DNA from: Fibrobacterota bacterium
GTDB lineage: Bacteria > Fibrobacterota > Fibrobacteria > UBA11236
Assembly (NCBI GenBank): GCA_023249635.1
Contig: JAHFCH010000030.1
Location: 1 to 41,409 of the forward strand
DNA length: 41,409 nt
Direction of reading: 5' to 3'
In this document: one piece after another, positions 39,258 to 41,409 of the stretch
How positions within the stretch are numbered: the stretch's first letter is position 1
Layout of the letters: every line of letters starts with the position of its first letter
Notes under the pieces: generated by a model
The model's database searches: none
The model's input: the letters and a program-made list of their open reading frames with translations, nothing else
Told to the model about the DNA's origin: nothing
Translations under genes and position numbers: made by a program

Positions 39258-40154
39258 TTACTTCCAGGTGGGAATCCCGCCTACGTAGGCGCATTTCCGG
39301 GGTTCCACAGGCAAACGTACCAGGCCGCTGTCGGTGAATACCGCGCGGGTGCCGCGCCCGTCGTAGGGGCTGCTCTGGGGAGGTTCCGGAGGCATGCAAC
39401 CCCACTGGTGGATGGTTTGCACGACCTTCCCGCCCTTGATCCGGTAGGCCGCCGTGCCGAAGCCCGGATGGCCGTCGTACCCGTACACCACCAGGGAAGA
39501 CTCCGATTCCCAGAAGACGCGGTGGTAGATAAAGTCAACGGTATCGGCAGCGGACTTGGGGAACTCGATTGAATCGACCAAGGCGGGGATCTCCAGGTCC
39601 ACGAACACCACCTTGACGGTCGAGAGGGAGGGCTGGGCCGGAACGGCCAGGCGCGCGAAGGACGGAGAAGGGACCGCATCCTTCATTTTCAGGTTTTGGG
39701 TGCCCGGCAATGCGATAAGATCAGTCCGGCCGCGACCCTGGGCGTCGGACAGAATCAGGTGTTGTCCCAACTTGGGATCCAATTCCCCATGCAGTAGGCG
39801 GCCATGGAGAGGGGAGAAGTAGAACGGTGGACCTTCTTCATGGGAGCCGTTCCAAGCCTGTCCCGAGGGCACATCGAACAGGGTGTCCCGCTTGGAGGTA
39901 TCCGCCGTATCGACCCGGTAGAGGAGAAATCGCAGAGGAGTCCAATCGCATCCCCCTTCCAGTGCCGGACCATCGCATTCCTTGAGCAGGTATTCGTCCA
40001 TGACGGCGACGGCGCTTTGATCCTCGGAATAAACGGCACGGTAAAGGTGGATTTTTTCCTTCATCGGCAGGGATGAAGAAGTACCCTGGCATCCGGCCAG
40101 GATCGCCGACAGGGCGGCGGGGAAGATTCGGCGGATAGGGAACATGTGTAGCAT
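39258..40154 (-). CDS. Lipoprotein of unknown function
   Basis: The 298-residue product has a type II signal peptide with lipobox ILAGC (Cys22), followed by Gln and Gly-Thr-Ser-Ser, which suits outer-membrane sorting. The rest is a mixed alpha/beta sequence with repeated beta-like segments (LYRVDTADTSKRDTLFDVP, KLGQHLILSDAQGRGRTDLI, FWESESSLVVYGYDGHPG) that could form propeller blades as in TolB-like or WD-like lipoproteins, although no consensus motif is clear. Cysteines at about 60 and 69 and two near the C-terminus may form disulfides. I do not recognise a family. GGAAG lies 11 nt before the ATG. The 80-bp gap to the acs gene suggests it may follow from its own promoter. Confidence 0.65.
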   Translation of the reverse strand: MLHMFPIRRIFPAALSAILAGCQGTSSSLPMKEKIHLYRAVYSEDQSAVAVMDEYLLKECDGPALEGGCDWTPLRFLLYRVDTADTSKRDTLFDVPSGQAWNGSHEEGPPFYFSPLHGRLLHGELDPKLGQHLILSDAQGRGRTDLIALPGTQNLKMKDAVPSPSFARLAVPAQPSLSTVKVVFVDLEIPALVDSIEFPKSAADTVDFIYHRVFWESESSLVVYGYDGHPGFGTAAYRIKGGKVVQTIHQWGCMPPEPPQSSPYDGRGTRAVFTDSGLVRLPVEPRKCAYVGGIPTWK

Positions 40155-40233
40155 ATATTCAAGATCTTCCGCGGCCCCTTATGGCGCCGCGCAGGTCATG
40201 ACGTGGAAGTAAGCGGAAACCGCTACCCTGGAT

Positions 40234-41409
40234 TCAGTCCTCGTCGTTGCGGAGCTTCGCCAATACGTTCAAATCGTCCAGGGTGGACATATCGCCCTTG
40301 GTCTCCACCCCGTTGGCCACATCGCGCAGCAGGCGCCGCATGATTTTGCCGGAACGGGTCTTAGGGAGCGCGTCGGTGAAGTGGATCTGGTCCGGCATCG
40401 CCAGCGGCCCGATCATGTTGCGCACGTGGGCCTTCAGCGCGGCGGAGGTCTTCTCGCCCTTCTCGGCGCCTTTGCCCAGGCTCACGAAGGCGGCCACGCC
40501 TTCGCCCTTCACGTCGTGCTTGAAGCCCACCACGGCGGCTTCCACCACGGATTCATGCGCCACCAGGGCGCTTTCCACTTCCATCGTGGAAAGGCGATGG
40601 CCGGATACGTTGAGCACATCGTCGATGCGGCCCAGGATCCAGATGTAGCCGTCGGCGTCCTTCACGGCGCCGTCGCCGGCCAGGTACCAGCCCTGCTTTT
40701 CGAAGCGGCTCCAGTATACGTCCTTGAAGCGATCGTCGGCCTTGTACAGGGTGCGCAACATGGAGGGCCAGGGCTGCCTGATCACCAGGAAACCGCCCTG
40801 GTTCACGCCCAGCTCTTCGCCCTTCTCATTCACGATGGCGGCATCCACGCCGAAGAAGGGGAAGGTGGCCGAACCGGGCTTGGTCGGGGTGACGCCGGGC
40901 AGCGGGCTGATCATGATGGCGCCGGTTTCGGTCTGCCACCAGGTGTCCACGATGGGGCAGCGCTTGCCGCCGATAACCTCGTGGTACCACATCCAAGCCT
41001 CGGGATTGATGGGCTCGCCCACCGAACCCAGCAGACGCAAGGAAGAGAGATCATATTTGTTGGGATGCTCGTCGCCCCATTTCATGAAGGAGCGGATGGC
41101 GGTGGGCGCGGTATAGAAGATCGAGACCTTGTAGCGCTCGATGATCTGCCAGAAGCGATCGTTCTCGGGGAAGTTGGGCGCGCCTTCGTACATGAGCACG
41201 GTGGCGCCGGCGTTGAGGGGGCCATAGACCACGTAGCTGTGGCCCGTGACCCAGCCGATGTCGGCCGTGCACCAATAGGTATCCTCCGCCTTGATGTCGA
41301 AGATATGCTTGGTGGTCAGGTAGGTGCCCACCATGTAGCCGCCGGTGGTATGCAAGATGCCCTTGGGCTTTCCGGTCGAGCCCGAGGTGTAGAGGATGTA
41401 CAAGGGATG
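40234..41409 (-). CDS. acs: Acetyl-CoA synthetase, N-terminus beyond window edge
   Basis: About 391 C-terminal residues are visible and the frame stays open through the right edge, so roughly the first 40% is missing. The sequence starts within the adenylate-forming P-loop ([12 protein letters not shown]) and continues with [23 protein letters not shown] (the acetate pocket tryptophan segment), [25 protein letters not shown] and [12 protein letters not shown], whose lysine is the acetylation-controlled residue of Acs. These identify AMP-forming acetyl-CoA synthetase, which activates acetate via acetyl-AMP in the cytoplasm. All visible catalytic segments are intact. No acetyltransferase or deacetylase gene is adjacent. 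Confidence 0.94.
   Translation of the reverse strand, partial: HPLYILYTSGSTGKPKGILHTTGGYMVGTYLTTKHIFDIKAEDTYWCTADIGWVTGHSYVVYGPLNAGATVLMYEGAPNFPENDRFWQIIERYKVSIFYTAPTAIRSFMKWGDEHPNKYDLSSLRLLGSVGEPINPEAWMWYHEVIGGKRCPIVDTWWQTETGAIMISPLPGVTPTKPGSATFPFFGVDAAIVNEKGEELGVNQGGFLVIRQPWPSMLRTLYKADDRFKDVYWSRFEKQGWYLAGDGAVKDADGYIWILGRIDDVLNVSGHRLSTMEVESALVAHESVVEAAVVGFKHDVKGEGVAAFVSLGKGAEKGEKTSAALKAHVRNMIGPLAMPDQIHFTDALPKTRSGKIMRRLLRDVANGVETKGDMSTLDDLNVLAKLRNDED

Overview
The window is a GC-rich stretch of chromosome from a Gram-negative bacterium. LpxH, an OmpA-type protein with thrombospondin type 3 repeats, several lipoproteins and other predicted outer-membrane proteins imply an outer membrane with lipid A. 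The DUF3078-type barrel, calcium-repeat OmpA, long secreted multidomain proteins and collagen-like surface protein suggest the FCB superphylum, possibly Fibrobacterota. That placement is inferred from protein style only; there is no rRNA in the window, and I found no tRNA.

Layout. 1-4.0 kb, minus strand: a MoxR/ChlI-like AAA+ ATPase (cut by the left edge), galE, and a PAS-PAS-SpoIIE phosphatase. 4.2-6.2 kb: an exported CPHC thioredoxin-like protein, an RluA-family pseudouridine synthase and a [2Fe-2S] thioredoxin-like ferredoxin. 6.2-10.4 kb: a three-gene minus-strand unit of envelope proteins (single-anchor protein, lipoprotein, collagen-like/LamG-like protein). 10.6-14.5 kb: lpxH, an unknown protein coupled to larC, and an HDOD protein. 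14.8-20.3 kb: OmpA/TSP3 protein, a barrel protein, a PknB-like kinase with a PEGA domain, and a lipidated ComEC-like metallo-beta-lactamase-fold protein. 20.3-25.4 kb: a four-helix-bundle (S23/IVP) gene inside inverted heptamer repeats, then glgP, a divergent PRPP-synthetase-like gene and a family 9 glycosyltransferase on the minus strand. 25.6-30 kb: a small methyltransferase-like protein coupled to an MTHFR-like protein, ahpC, an exported phage-tail-tube-like protein, and hisE-hisG. 30.2-41.4 kb: an EF-hand membrane protein, a DUF3078-like protein, two large paralogous secreted proteins, a lipoprotein, and acetyl-CoA synthetase (cut by the right edge).

The most unusual structure is a dispersed family of inverted repeats built from a 7-bp unit (TTTAAGG/TCTAAGG on the left, CCTTAAA/CCTTAGA on the right). 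Three copies (about 2155, 11374, 16709) are short hairpins at gene ends, two of them exactly between convergent genes. The fourth (20346-20772) has the same arms, but its loop is 379 nt and carries an S23-family gene of about 44% GC whose stop codon lies inside the right arm. This is the architecture of 23S rRNA intervening sequences, but away from rRNA. It suggests a mobile element with gene-less derivatives. The second item of note is a phage/CIS tail-tube-like protein with a signal peptide and no injection-system genes around it.
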